64,000 nucleotides of DNA from JACDBZ01 sp036262075. GTDB taxonomy: Bacteria > Chloroflexota > Limnocylindria > QHBO01. Below the pieces are notes generated by a model, which saw only the letters and a program-made list of their open reading frames with translations, had not been told where the DNA came from and ran no database searches. The position numbers and the translations under genes are program-made. Shown here one piece after another: positions 32,917 to 41,867 of the stretch. The stretch's first letter is position 1, and every line of letters starts with the position of its first letter. The stretch is taken from NCBI GenBank assembly GCA_036262075.1, contig DATAJO010000003.1, positions 1 through 64,000 on the forward strand, given 5' to 3'.

Positions 32917-32993
32917 CGCGGTGGCCCGCGCCGCATCGTCCGACCGACGGCGACCGCCGGCCGCGGCGGTCCGCGCGCAGGAGGAGCAGATCG

Positions 32994-34670
32994 ATGTCCC
33001 GAGCCCATCCGACGCGACCATTCATCCTCGCTCTCACCGTGCTGCTGGTGCTTGCCGCGTGCGGAGGGGAGGGCACCGCGTCACCCTCGGAGGAGGCACC
33101 GGGCTCCGACAGCCCTCCCGGGTCGCAGGCGCCCGAGGGTGGCGGCACGATGACCATCGCCTGGGAGGCGGACATCCAGTCGATGGATCCCGCCATCGCC
33201 TATGACTACGTCTCGATCCCGGCGGTCCACATGGTGTTCGAGTCGCTCATCGGCTACGACGACGGGACGACGCTCGTTCCCGTCCTGGCCGAGGCGATGC
33301 CGGAGGTCAGCCCGGACGGGCTCACGTACACCTTCGTCCTCCGGCCCGGCGTCAACTTCGTGAAGCCGGACGGGTCGGTCCTGCGCGAGATGACCGCGGA
33401 CGACGTGGTCTACTCCCTCAACCGCGTGCTCAACCCCAACCTGACCCCGACGCCGTCGCCGGTGGCGTCCTCGTTCTTCGCCCAGATCGAGGGCGGCCAG
33501 GCGGTGCTCGACGGCGAGGCCCATGAGGCGACCGGCGTCGTCGCGGTCGACGACCGCACCGTCGAGATCACGATCCTGTCGCCGAACCGGGCGTTCCTCA
33601 ACGTCCTGGCCATGACGTTCGGATCGGTGGTCCCGGAGGGCGAGGCGGGAACCGACACCGCCGCCTTCTCGGCGGCCCCCATCGGCACCGGCCCGTACTA
33701 CATGGCCTCGTACACCGCCGGGCAGGCGGCGCACTTCGTGCGCAACCCGCACTACTGGGGCCCGGCACCGGCCATCGCCGAGGTCGAGTACGAGGTGGGC
33801 GTCGACACCGTCACCCAGACGCAGCGCGCCCAGGCGAACACCCTCGATCTCATGGGCGACTCGATTCCGACCGGGTCGCTGCCCGAGGTCCGCGACGACC
33901 CCGAGTACGCCGAGCGGTTGATCGAGGAGGCGACCGTCGCGGTGAGCTACGTCTCCATCGACGCCACGATCGAGGACCCGCCGCTCAACGACGTGCGGGT
34001 CCGTCAGGCGATCAACCACGCGATCGACAAGGAGAACCTCGTCGCCGTGGTCGGTGGGCGCGGGGAGCCCGCGAACTGCATCTTCCCGCCCGCCATCTCG
34101 GCTCACGATCCAGGATGCCAGCCGTACGACTACAACCCGGAGCGGGCGCGTGAGCTGCTGGCGGAGGCCGGCGTCCCCGACGGCTTCGCGACGACGTACT
34201 ACACCGACACGACCGAGGACTCCGTCGCGCTCGCCCAGGCGATCCAGCAGGACCTGGCGGCCGTCGGGATCGACGTCGAGATCGTGAGCCAGGAGTTCGA
34301 CGTGCTGCTCGAGACGATCCTCGTGCAGGGCAACGCGCCGCTCCTCGGCATCGCGTGGATCCAGGACTACCCGGACCCGTCCGACTTCTACGATCCGATC
34401 CTGTCGTGCGCGGCGGTCGGCGGCGGATTCAACACCTCCTGGGCGTGCTCCGAGGAGGCCGATGCGATCGCCATCGAGGCGCTCTCCATGACCGACGAGG
34501 CGGAGCGCGACGAGGCGTACCGAGAGGTCCAGCGACTCGTCATGGAGGAGGCGCTGTGGGTGCCGACCTACTTCCCGACGGTCACGCACCTGCACTCCGA
34601 TCGGCTGGAGGGAGCCTACTTCCACCCGGTCTGGAGCTGGGAGATCGTCGACTACTCGCTGAGCGAGTAG
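32994..34670 (+). CDS. Peptide-binding lipoprotein of an ABC transporter (SBP family 5)
   Basis: The 558-residue extracytoplasmic solute-binding protein has a signal peptide with lipobox LAAC (Cys23), an acidic Ser/Pro linker, then the family-5 fold: MTIAWEADIQSMDPA, GTTLVPVLAEAMPEVSPDGLTYTFVLRPGVNF, and VRQAINHAIDKENLV. It binds oligopeptides or similar ligands. AGGAGGAG at 32979-32986 is a strong Shine-Dalgarno 7 nt before ATG 32994, so unlike its neighbours this gene is efficiently leadered. A GC-rich hairpin follows the stop. Confidence 0.93.
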   Translation: MSRAHPTRPFILALTVLLVLAACGGEGTASPSEEAPGSDSPPGSQAPEGGGTMTIAWEADIQSMDPAIAYDYVSIPAVHMVFESLIGYDDGTTLVPVLAEAMPEVSPDGLTYTFVLRPGVNFVKPDGSVLREMTADDVVYSLNRVLNPNLTPTPSPVASSFFAQIEGGQAVLDGEAHEATGVVAVDDRTVEITILSPNRAFLNVLAMTFGSVVPEGEAGTDTAAFSAAPIGTGPYYMASYTAGQAAHFVRNPHYWGPAPAIAEVEYEVGVDTVTQTQRAQANTLDLMGDSIPTGSLPEVRDDPEYAERLIEEATVAVSYVSIDATIEDPPLNDVRVRQAINHAIDKENLVAVVGGRGEPANCIFPPAISAHDPGCQPYDYNPERARELLAEAGVPDGFATTYYTDTTEDSVALAQAIQQDLAAVGIDVEIVSQEFDVLLETILVQGNAPLLGIAWIQDYPDPSDFYDPILSCAAVGGGFNTSWACSEEADAIAIEALSMTDEAERDEAYREVQRLVMEEALWVPTYFPTVTHLHSDRLEGAYFHPVWSWEIVDYSLSE

Positions 34671-34678
34671 CGAACGCG

Positions 34679-34704
34679 GGGCCGCCGTCGGGGGGCGGCG
34701 GCCC
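34679..34704 (+). terminator. Stem-loop after the binding-protein gene
   Basis: GGGCCGCCG (34679-34687) pairs with CGGCGGCCC (34696-34704) over an 8-nt loop. There is no T-run, so it is more likely to protect the binding-protein mRNA or reduce read-through into the permease, whose ATG follows 12 nt later. Confidence 0.6.
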
Positions 34705-34716
34705 AACCGCGCGCGC

Positions 34717-35661
34717 ATGATCCGCTACATCGGGCGTCGGCTGGCGTGGAGCGTGCTGGTCCTGGCCTTCGTCGCCGTCCTGACCTTCATCCTCATCTAC
34801 GTCCTGCCCGGCGACCCGGCCCGGGCCGTGGCCGGCATCCACGCATCGGCGGAGGACGTGGCGCGCATCCGCGCGGCGCTCGGGCTCGACGAGCCGTTCG
34901 GGGTGCAGTTCGCCCGCTACGTCGGTCGCCTGGCGACCGGCGATCTCGGCTTCTCGTTCCATCGGCGGGCGGAGATCCTGCCGCTCCTCGTCGAGCGCTT
35001 CCCGGCGACGCTCCAGCTCGCCCTCGGCGGACTCGTCGTCGGCCTCGCCATCGGGCTGCCGATGGGCGTGCTCTCCGCCGTCCGGCGCGGGACGAGCGTC
35101 GATCGCGCCTCGACGGCGACGACCGCGGTGCTCGTCTCGATCCCGTCGTTCTGGCTCGGCTACGTGATCCTCGACGTGCTCGCCTTCCGACCCCTCGTGG
35201 CATGGGACGTCGCCATCTTCCCGATCGGCGGCTACGAGCCGTGGAGCCTGCGGCACCTCGCCTTACCGGCCCTCACGCTCGGTGCGGGCCTGGCGGCCTA
35301 CTACGCCCGGCTGACCCGGACCGCGATGGTCGATCAGCTCGGCAGCGACTATGTCCGGACGGCGCGCGCCAAGGGCCTCGAGGGCCGGCTCGTCACCTGG
35401 CGCCACGCGTTCCGCAACGCGATGCCGACGCTCGTCACCCAGGTCGGCATCGACATCGGCCTCCTCCTCGGTGGCGTGGTGGTCGTGGAGCAGGTGTTCT
35501 CGTGGCCGGGCATCGGTCGGCTCGCCGTGGAGGCCATCGTGCAGACCGACCTGCCCCTGATCCTCGGCACCGTGGTGTTCGCGACGCTCATGATCGTCGT
35601 CGCCAATATCGTCACCGACGTGGCGGTCGCCGTCCTGGAGCCTCGGCTGCGCCGCGCCTGA
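34717..35661 (+). CDS. Dipeptide/oligopeptide ABC transporter permease (DppB/OppB type)
   Basis: The 314-residue six-helix permease has the DppB start MIRYIGRRLAWSVLVL..., the LPGDPA motif after helix 1, and the EAA-type loop TARAKGLEGRLVTWRHAFRNAMPTL (about 215). It pairs with the DppC-like permease upstream. The order permease-binding protein-permease is unusual; most dpp/opp operons begin with the binding protein followed by dppB-dppC-dppD-dppF. The gene's last codons run into a 16-bp tandem repeat. Confidence 0.92.
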   Translation: MIRYIGRRLAWSVLVLAFVAVLTFILIYVLPGDPARAVAGIHASAEDVARIRAALGLDEPFGVQFARYVGRLATGDLGFSFHRRAEILPLLVERFPATLQLALGGLVVGLAIGLPMGVLSAVRRGTSVDRASTATTAVLVSIPSFWLGYVILDVLAFRPLVAWDVAIFPIGGYEPWSLRHLALPALTLGAGLAAYYARLTRTAMVDQLGSDYVRTARAKGLEGRLVTWRHAFRNAMPTLVTQVGIDIGLLLGGVVVVEQVFSWPGIGRLAVEAIVQTDLPLILGTVVFATLMIVVANIVTDVAVAVLEPRLRRA

Positions 35662-35728
35662 CGCTCACCGCGCCTGGCGCTCGCCGCGCCTGGCGCTCGC
35701 CGAGCCTGACGCTCGCCGCGCCCGACGG
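35653..35728 (+). repeat. 16-bp tandem repeat at the end of the permease gene
   Basis: About 4.75 units of CGCGCCTGRCGCTCRC cover the last three codons of the permease and most of the gap before the LuxR-type regulator. The stop codon lies within the first unit. Confidence 0.8.
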
Positions 35729-35752
35729 CCGGGCGGCCCTTGTGCCGGTGCT

Positions 35753-35758
35753 GATAAT
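35753..35758 (+). promoter_or_regulatory. -10-like box of the LuxR-AAA regulator
   Basis: GATAAT lies 5 nt before ATG 35764, downstream of the 16-bp repeats. Confidence 0.45.
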
Positions 35759-35763
35759 CATCC

Positions 35764-38694
35764 ATGCCCGGGCGGATCTCGTGCCCGACGCTCGTCGGGC
35801 GGGAGGGAGAGCTCCAACGTATCCTGGCGCATCTCGCCGGTGAGTCCCCGGCACTCCTCGTCGTGCGCGGCGACGCCGGCATCGGCAAGACGCGCCTGCT
35901 CGACGAGGCGCTCGGCTCGGCCCGTGCCGGCGGGGCGACCGTCCTTGCCGGGGCGTGCATTCCCTTCGCGGGCCGGCGGCTCCCGTTCGGGCCGATTCTC
36001 GACGCCCTCCGGATCGCCGACGACGGGCCCGCGGCGACGGGCCTCGTGGCACTGCGCGCCGACCTTCGACGGGTCGTCGACGCCGCCCCTCTCGGGGAAG
36101 ACGACGGCGTCTCGCACGCCCGGGTCCTGAATGGCGCGGTCGACGCGCTCGAGCTTGCGGCGGGCGAATCGGTCGTCGTCCTGAGTGTCGACGACCTCCA
36201 CTGGAGCGATGCCCCCACCCGCGATCTGCTGCTCGCCGTCGCCTCGAGCCGGCGCTCCGCCCGCGTTCGCCTCGTCGCCACGCTCCGGACCGATGAGGAG
36301 CACGAGGCGCTCAAGCCGATGCTGGCCGAGCTGACGCGCGCCGGGCTGCTCGACGTGCTCGACCTCCAGCCGCTCGGCGTCGGCGCCGTGGACGAGCAGG
36401 TCACCGGCATCCTCGGGGCACCGCCCGCGAGAACCCTGCTCGACGCGGTGGCGCGCCGGTCGGGGGGAAATCCGTTCTTCGTCGAGGAGCTCGTGGCGGC
36501 GGCGCGTGGGGGCGATGCGGTCCTGCCCCCGAGCGTCGGCGAGGTGCTGCTCGTCAGGCTCGCGTCGCTCCCGGACGACGTGCTGGCGCTGCTGCGGACG
36601 ATGGCGGTCCTCGGCGACAGCGTGCCGGACGCCCTCCTCGCGGCGGTGAGCGACGACGACCCTGCGACGGTCGCCGCGCGCCTGCGAACCGCGGAGGACG
36701 CGCACGTCGTCCGCATCGACCGTCGCGCCGGGACATATGCGTTCCGCCACGCGCTCATGCGCGAGGTGCTCTACGCCGACCTGCTCGCCGGTGAGCGGAC
36801 CGCGATGCACGAGGCGGTCGCGCGCATCCTCGAGTCGGACCGTGCCAAGCGGCTGCTCTCACCCATGGCCCGGTCCCTCGCCCTGGCGGTCCACTGGGAC
36901 GAGGCGGGGGACGTCGCGCGGGCCATCCCGGCGCTCGTGGCCGGCGCCCAGGCGGCGACGGCGGCGAACGCCCACGCCGACGCCCTGGAGCTCTATCGGC
37001 GCTGCCTGAGGCGGCTCGCGGATGACCCGAGCGCGGTCGAGACCGCCGGCAGCCGGCTCGATGAGCTCTACGCGCGCGCGGCGCACGCGGCCTTCCTGGC
37101 GGACGACACCGGCATGGCGATCGATCTCGCGAGACGCGCGGTCGAGCTGGCGGGGACGGACGATGCAGCCCGCTCGGCGCTGCTCCACCAGCGGCTGTGC
37201 GAGTACCTCTGGGAGCACGGCGCGGGCGTGGAGTCGCTCGACATCGCGCGTCGCGCGTACGAGGTCGTGCCGGCCACGGCCGATCCGGCCATCCGCGCCG
37301 CCGTGGTCGGGTTCTGGGCATCGGCGCTCTGTGTCCTGAGCCGCTACGAGGAGGCCATCCCCGTCGCCGAGGAGTGCATCGAGATCGGACGCGCCCTGTC
37401 GGACCCGGCGACGATCGGTCTGGGGCTGGCGTGCCGCGGGGCGGCCGTGGCGGGCCTCGTCGACGTCGAGGCCGGCGCGCGCGATTGCGCCGAGGCGATC
37501 GAGATCGCCCGAACCTCGAGCGAGGCCGATACCCAGCTCATCGCCTACATGAACGGGTCCTGGGTGATCGGCGTGCTGGCCGGGGATGCCGAGCGCGCCC
37601 TGGCGCTCGTCGCAGACTGGCAGGAGCTCCAGCGCCGGAGCGGACTCGAGCGGACGCGCGGCATGTGGATGGCCGGATTCGCGGGTGACCTGCTGCTCCG
37701 GCTCGGCCGCTGGGACGAGGCGGACGAGGTGCTGAGCGAGGCACTGCGGCTCCCGTTCCGCGGCCCGTCGCGGCACGAGGTGGTGGCCAATGCCGCCATC
37801 ATGCGCACCTGGCAGGGCCGGCTGGAGGAGGCCGATGCGCTGGCGCGCGAGGCCCTCGCGCTGGCCGCGCATGCCGGCACACTCCAGTTCACGGGGCTGA
37901 GCCACGCGATCGCCGTCGACGTCGCGCTCTGGCGCGGCGACACCGATCGCGCCGTCGAGCTGGTCGACGCCGCCATGCCGACCGTCGATGCCACCGAGGA
38001 CCCGCTCTACACGCGCCACTTCTACGCGGCCGCGGCGCGCGCCTGCATCGAGCGCCGGGAGCGCCTGCGCGGGCGCCGGTCCGAATCGGAGCGCGAGGCG
38101 CTCATCCGGCGCGCGGAATCGTTCGCGCAGCGCGCCCGGTACGCTGGCGTGCTGAACGTCACGGCCCGGGCTCCGGAGACGCGCGCCTGGACCGCGCAGG
38201 CCGCGGCCGAGGTGGCACGGGCCACCGCGACCTTGACGGCCGCAGAGGAGTGGGACCGAACCCGCGACGCGTGGCACGCGGTCGGGGATCGAGCGCACGA
38301 GGCGTACTCGGCCCTCCGCTCGGCAGAAGCATCGCTGGCGTGCGGGCAGCGCGGCCGGGCGGCCGAGTCGATGCGCGCCGCACGCGAGCTCGCCGCCACG
38401 ATCGGTGCGGAGGCCGTCGTCCGATCGGCCGATGCGCTCGCGGAGCGGGCTCGACTGCGTCCGGCCGGGGCCGCGGGCGCGACGACCGGCTTCGGCCTGA
38501 CGGTGAGGGAGCTCGAGGTGCTCGACCTCGTGGCGCGCGGGCTGACGAATCGCGAGATCGCCGCGACGCTGTTCATCAGCGAGAAGACGGCCGGCGTCCA
38601 CGTCTCGAACATCCTGGCGAAGCTCGACGTCACGAGCCGGGCACAGGCCGCGGCCATCGCGGTTCGCCACGAGCAGGAGCTGGCGAAGCACTGA
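35764..38694 (+). CDS. LuxR-family regulator with AAA ATPase domain (LAL/MalT-like)
   Basis: The 976-residue signal-transduction ATPase has, after LVGREGELQRILAHL, Walker A GDAGIGKT (about residue 36) and Walker B VVVLSVDDLHWSD (about 140). A long helical TPR-like sensor region fills about 380-880. The C-terminal LuxR HTH (about 912-970) reads LTVRELEVLDLVARGLTNREIAATLFISEKTAGVHVSNILAKL. Such regulators multimerise with ATP and an inducer to activate promoters. The target is unknown; the neighbouring transporter or the PKD protein are candidates. Confidence 0.93.
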   Translation: MPGRISCPTLVGREGELQRILAHLAGESPALLVVRGDAGIGKTRLLDEALGSARAGGATVLAGACIPFAGRRLPFGPILDALRIADDGPAATGLVALRADLRRVVDAAPLGEDDGVSHARVLNGAVDALELAAGESVVVLSVDDLHWSDAPTRDLLLAVASSRRSARVRLVATLRTDEEHEALKPMLAELTRAGLLDVLDLQPLGVGAVDEQVTGILGAPPARTLLDAVARRSGGNPFFVEELVAAARGGDAVLPPSVGEVLLVRLASLPDDVLALLRTMAVLGDSVPDALLAAVSDDDPATVAARLRTAEDAHVVRIDRRAGTYAFRHALMREVLYADLLAGERTAMHEAVARILESDRAKRLLSPMARSLALAVHWDEAGDVARAIPALVAGAQAATAANAHADALELYRRCLRRLADDPSAVETAGSRLDELYARAAHAAFLADDTGMAIDLARRAVELAGTDDAARSALLHQRLCEYLWEHGAGVESLDIARRAYEVVPATADPAIRAAVVGFWASALCVLSRYEEAIPVAEECIEIGRALSDPATIGLGLACRGAAVAGLVDVEAGARDCAEAIEIARTSSEADTQLIAYMNGSWVIGVLAGDAERALALVADWQELQRRSGLERTRGMWMAGFAGDLLLRLGRWDEADEVLSEALRLPFRGPSRHEVVANAAIMRTWQGRLEEADALAREALALAAHAGTLQFTGLSHAIAVDVALWRGDTDRAVELVDAAMPTVDATEDPLYTRHFYAAAARACIERRERLRGRRSESEREALIRRAESFAQRARYAGVLNVTARAPETRAWTAQAAAEVARATATLTAAEEWDRTRDAWHAVGDRAHEAYSALRSAEASLACGQRGRAAESMRAARELAATIGAEAVVRSADALAERARLRPAGAAGATTGFGLTVRELEVLDLVARGLTNREIAATLFISEKTAGVHVSNILAKLDVTSRAQAAAIAVRHEQELAKH

Positions 38695-38718
38695 TCGGGG
38701 TGCGACGAGAGCGCCCTC

Positions 38719-38742
38719 GAATACGGAGTTCTCCCGATGCGC
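38719..38742. repeat. Dispersed 24-nt motif, copy 2
   Basis: It matches 32893-32916 at 22 of 24 positions and lies 24 nt after the LuxR-AAA stop, 29 nt before the next gene. Confidence 0.6.
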
Positions 38743-38771
38743 GCGGCGGCCGGGCAGCCCACGGTTGACGC

Positions 38772-39452
38772 GTGTCCGTACGCATGCTGGCGCCCGCCGG
38801 GCCCATCGGTGCGACTCGCGCCCCGTCGGTCGGAGCCAGCCTCCGGCTGCCGCCACGGGACTGGCTGCGCGCATCGTGGGAATGGGACGATGGATCCGTC
38901 GAGCCGGTCGCGGCGCCATGGGCCTCGATCGTTCGGATGCGCACGGTCCATCGCTACGCGCGACCCGGGGTGTACCGCGTCCGCCTCCGGGTCGAGGGCG
39001 ACGGGGGGTGGTCGTCCGAGATGGGCGAGCGATACGTCGTGGTCAGCGGTCCCGGGCAGCTCGCCGCGTCGGGCTGGATTCGCGATCCGGTCCACCGCGC
39101 GGTGCCGGTCGGTTTGCTGCTCACGCCATCCGACGGTGCCCGGCTCGGATCGGCGCTGCTCCGATGCCTCGTTCCCGACGGCGAGCTCGTCGCCTCGGAC
39201 CTCGCCTGGATGGTCGCACCGGATCCCGGGTCGGTGCATTTCGGGGGTCACGCACGGCTCGGGACGGAGGCCTCGTCCGACCGGCCGTACCGGGTCGACG
39301 TCGCGCTCGCCGCTCGCGAGCACCGCGGCGCGCGTCCTCACCTGACCGTCAGCGTCTATGCGGCCGGGCGCCGGCCCGGGAGCGACGCGCCCGAGATCAG
39401 GGTGTCGGGCGACCTGCGGCCGGGCGGGATCGATCTCGGGAGTCCCGGTTGA
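38772..39452 (+). CDS. PKD-domain-like protein of unknown function
   Basis: The 226-residue protein has no clear signal peptide. Residues about 30-95 look like a PKD/Ig-like beta-sandwich: ASWEWDDGS followed by TVHRYARPGVYRVRLRVEGDGG, the usual H-x-Y-x-x-P-G-x-Y-x-V pattern. The rest is beta-rich and unassigned. PKD domains normally act outside the cell in binding, so the lack of a leader is odd; GTG 38772 or ATG 38784 may not be the true start, or export is non-classical. Confidence 0.65.
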   Translation: MSVRMLAPAGPIGATRAPSVGASLRLPPRDWLRASWEWDDGSVEPVAAPWASIVRMRTVHRYARPGVYRVRLRVEGDGGWSSEMGERYVVVSGPGQLAASGWIRDPVHRAVPVGLLLTPSDGARLGSALLRCLVPDGELVASDLAWMVAPDPGSVHFGGHARLGTEASSDRPYRVDVALAAREHRGARPHLTVSVYAAGRRPGSDAPEIRVSGDLRPGGIDLGSPG

Positions 39453-39462
39453 GGGCCGTTCA

Positions 39463-39487
39463 CCGATCCTGAGCGTGACGGGATCGG
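39463..39487 (+). terminator. Hairpin between the PKD gene and thrS
   Basis: CCGATCC (39463-39469) pairs with GGATCGG (39481-39487) over an 11-nt loop, 10 nt after the PKD-gene stop; no T-run follows. Downstream a 13-bp direct repeat (CGGCATCGGCGTT, twice between 39523 and 39550) leads into the thrS promoter. Confidence 0.4.
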
Positions 39488-39554
39488 GATGCCCGGCTTC
39501 GCCGAGGCGCTCCCGCTGGCGTACGGCATCGGCGTTCGGCATCGGCGTTTGCGC

Positions 39555-39560
39555 TACCCT
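39555..39560 (+). promoter_or_regulatory. -10 box of thrS
   Basis: TACCCT lies 7 nt before ATG 39568. No T-box leader is visible. Confidence 0.55.
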
Positions 39561-39567
39561 TCGGCGC

Positions 39568-41382
39568 ATGTCGATCGACCCTGACGAGCTGGGCGGCGAC
39601 GCCGCGACCGACCTCGGGTCGGGCCACGGCGACCACCTCGCCGCGATGCGTCACAGCGCGGCGCATATGATGGCCGCGGCCGTGCTCGAGCTGTTCCCCG
39701 ACGCGAAGCTCGGCATCGGTCCCGCCATCAAGGACGGCTTCTACTACGACTTCGACCTGCCGCGCCCGCTGACGCCGGCCGACCTCGAGCAGATCGAGGC
39801 CAAGATGCGCGAGCAGCAGGCCGCCGACCTGACGTTCGAGCACTCGAAGGACCTCCCGCGGGACGAGGCCGTCACGCTGCTCGAGGAGCGCGGTCAGCCG
39901 TTCAAGGTCGAGATCGTCAACGACCTCGATCCCTCGGAGGGTCCGACGGTCTCGTTCTACCGGCACGGCTCCTTCGAGGACCTGTGCCGCGGCGGGCACC
40001 TCGACTCCACGAGGCAGCTCGGGGCGTTCAAGCTTTTGAACACGGCCGGCGCGTACTGGCGCGGCGACGAGACCCGGCCGATGCTCCAGCGCATCTACGG
40101 CACCGCCTGGGACACGCAGGAGGAGCTCGACCGCTACCTGTGGCGGCTCGAGGAGGCGAAGAAGCGCGACCACCGCAAGCTCGGCCGCGAGCTCGACCTG
40201 TTCACGTTCCACCCCGAGTCGCCCGCCGCGCCGTTCCTCCATCCGCGGGGCATGGCCATCTGGCGCGCCCTCGAGGACTGGTCGCGCGAGGTCCGCTCGG
40301 GCGCCGGCTTCCACGAGGTCCGCACGCCGAGCCTCGTGCGCAAGGAGCTGTGGGAGACGTCGGGCCACTGGGCGAACTACCAGGACAACATGTTCGTCCT
40401 CGACGACTACGACCACGTGTCCGGCCTCAAGCCGATGAACTGCCCGGAGGAGATCCTCATCTACCGCACCCGGGCACGCTCGTATCGCGATCTGCCGATG
40501 CGCTTCAGCGACTACTCGGTCCTGTTCCGCAAGGAGCGCACCGGCGTCCTGGCCGGGATGTTCCGCGTGCGGCAGCTCACCCAGGACGACTCGCACGTCT
40601 TCTGCCGCGACGACCAGGTCGACGACGAGCTCCGCCTCGCCCTGTCGCTCGTCCGCAAGCAGTACGCGCCGTTCGGGTTCGAGCCTCGGGCCAAGCTGGC
40701 GACGCGGCCGGAGAAGCGCATCGGCTCCGACGAGTTCTGGGAGCGTGCCGAGCAGCGCCTGCGCGACCGCCTCGAGGAGGACGGCATGTCCTACGCGCTC
40801 GACGAGGGCGGCGGGGCGTTCTACGGGCCGAAGATCGACATCTTCATCGAGGACGCGCTGGGCCGGGAGTGGCAGATGGCCACGATCCAGGCCGACTACC
40901 AGCTGCCGCAGCGCTTCGACCTCGAGTACCGCGCCGCCGACGGCAAGTTCGAGCGCCCGGTCATCGTCCACTACGCGATCTACGGCTCGTTCGAGCGGTT
41001 CATCGGCATCATCACCGAGGAGTACGCCGGGGCCTTCCCGTTCTGGCTGGCGCCGGTGCAGGTCGTGGTCGTGCCGATCGCCGATCGCCACCTCGAGTAC
41101 GCCGAGTCGGTGCGGGCCGCCCTGGCCGATGCCGGCCTGCGGGCGGAGGTCGACGCGCGCTCCGAGCGCATGCAGGCCAAGCTGCGCGAGGCGCAGGAGC
41201 AGAAGATCCCGGTCATGGTCGTGGTGGGGGACCGCGACGCCGAGGCCGGTGCCGTCTCGCCTCGGCTGCGCACCGGCGAGTCGTCGCAGGGCGTCCCGCT
41301 CGCCGAGTTCGTCGCCGATCTCGTCGCGCGCAACGCGGTCCGCGAGCTGTGGCCGGCGCCGCCGAGCGGTCCGGAGTCCTGA
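39568..41382 (+). CDS. thrS: Threonyl-tRNA synthetase lacking the N-terminal TGS domain
   Basis: Charges tRNA-Thr. The 604-residue protein starts directly with the editing domain (HxxxH as HSAAHMM, then CRGGHLD), so the usual 60-residue TGS domain is absent. The catalytic core keeps the zinc ligands: Cys in MNCP, His in QDDSHVFC and His in VHYAIYGSFERFIG. Some core residues deviate from the common bacterial form (MNCPEE instead of MNCPGH, YAIYGS instead of RAILGS). The C-terminal anticodon-binding domain begins at about 485 (FWLAPVQVVVVPI). It opens the translation gene region but is followed by unrelated genes. Confidence 0.95.
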   Translation: MSIDPDELGGDAATDLGSGHGDHLAAMRHSAAHMMAAAVLELFPDAKLGIGPAIKDGFYYDFDLPRPLTPADLEQIEAKMREQQAADLTFEHSKDLPRDEAVTLLEERGQPFKVEIVNDLDPSEGPTVSFYRHGSFEDLCRGGHLDSTRQLGAFKLLNTAGAYWRGDETRPMLQRIYGTAWDTQEELDRYLWRLEEAKKRDHRKLGRELDLFTFHPESPAAPFLHPRGMAIWRALEDWSREVRSGAGFHEVRTPSLVRKELWETSGHWANYQDNMFVLDDYDHVSGLKPMNCPEEILIYRTRARSYRDLPMRFSDYSVLFRKERTGVLAGMFRVRQLTQDDSHVFCRDDQVDDELRLALSLVRKQYAPFGFEPRAKLATRPEKRIGSDEFWERAEQRLRDRLEEDGMSYALDEGGGAFYGPKIDIFIEDALGREWQMATIQADYQLPQRFDLEYRAADGKFERPVIVHYAIYGSFERFIGIITEEYAGAFPFWLAPVQVVVVPIADRHLEYAESVRAALADAGLRAEVDARSERMQAKLREAQEQKIPVMVVVGDRDAEAGAVSPRLRTGESSQGVPLAEFVADLVARNAVRELWPAPPSGPES

Positions 41383-41488
41383 CCCCGGTCGAACCCGTGG
41401 CCTGTTGCGTCGTACGACTCCCGTTCGCATCGGTGACGCCTCCCCACGCCCGCCCCACGATCCGTCCCCGCCGACGAGGAGCCGCCGC

Positions 41489-41866
41489 ATGAGGAAGATG
41501 CGCGGGCTCGGCCAGCTCGCCCTGCGCTCGACCGATCCGAGCCGCGTCGCCGAGTTCTACGAGTCGGCGTTCGGCTTCCGCCGCATCGCCGCCGACGACG
41601 GTGGCGTCGACCTCGAGCTCGGCGGCTTCGAGCTCAGCTTCCGGCGCGGCGAGACGGCCGCGCGGGACGGGATGCAGATCGGCTTCAAGGTCGAGACGGC
41701 CGCGGAGGTCGACGCGTGGGCCCAGGAGCTGTCGCGCCGCGGGTTCGCGCTCGCGGCGCCGCCATCGGGCGACCGATGGGAGGGGAGCCGGTCATTCCGC
41801 ATCGCTGACCCCGACGGTCGCCAGGTCGCGGTCTTCTACGACTACCCGGGCGCCACGGGCCGCTGA
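41489..41866 (+). CDS. Glyoxalase/VOC-family protein
   Basis: The 125-residue protein has a VOC fold made of two beta-alpha-beta-beta-beta modules: QLALRSTDPSRVAEFYESAFGFRRI and the C-terminal FRIADPDGRQVAVFYDYPG. Family members are metal-dependent lyases, isomerases, dioxygenases or resistance proteins. The usual metal ligands (His near the N-terminus, Glu at the end) are not all present, so the activity is open. AGGAG lies 7 nt before ATG 41489. The 106 nt between thrS and this gene show no other feature. Confidence 0.8.
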   Translation: MRKMRGLGQLALRSTDPSRVAEFYESAFGFRRIAADDGGVDLELGGFELSFRRGETAARDGMQIGFKVETAAEVDAWAQELSRRGFALAAPPSGDRWEGSRSFRIADPDGRQVAVFYDYPGATGR

Positions 41867-41867
41867 C

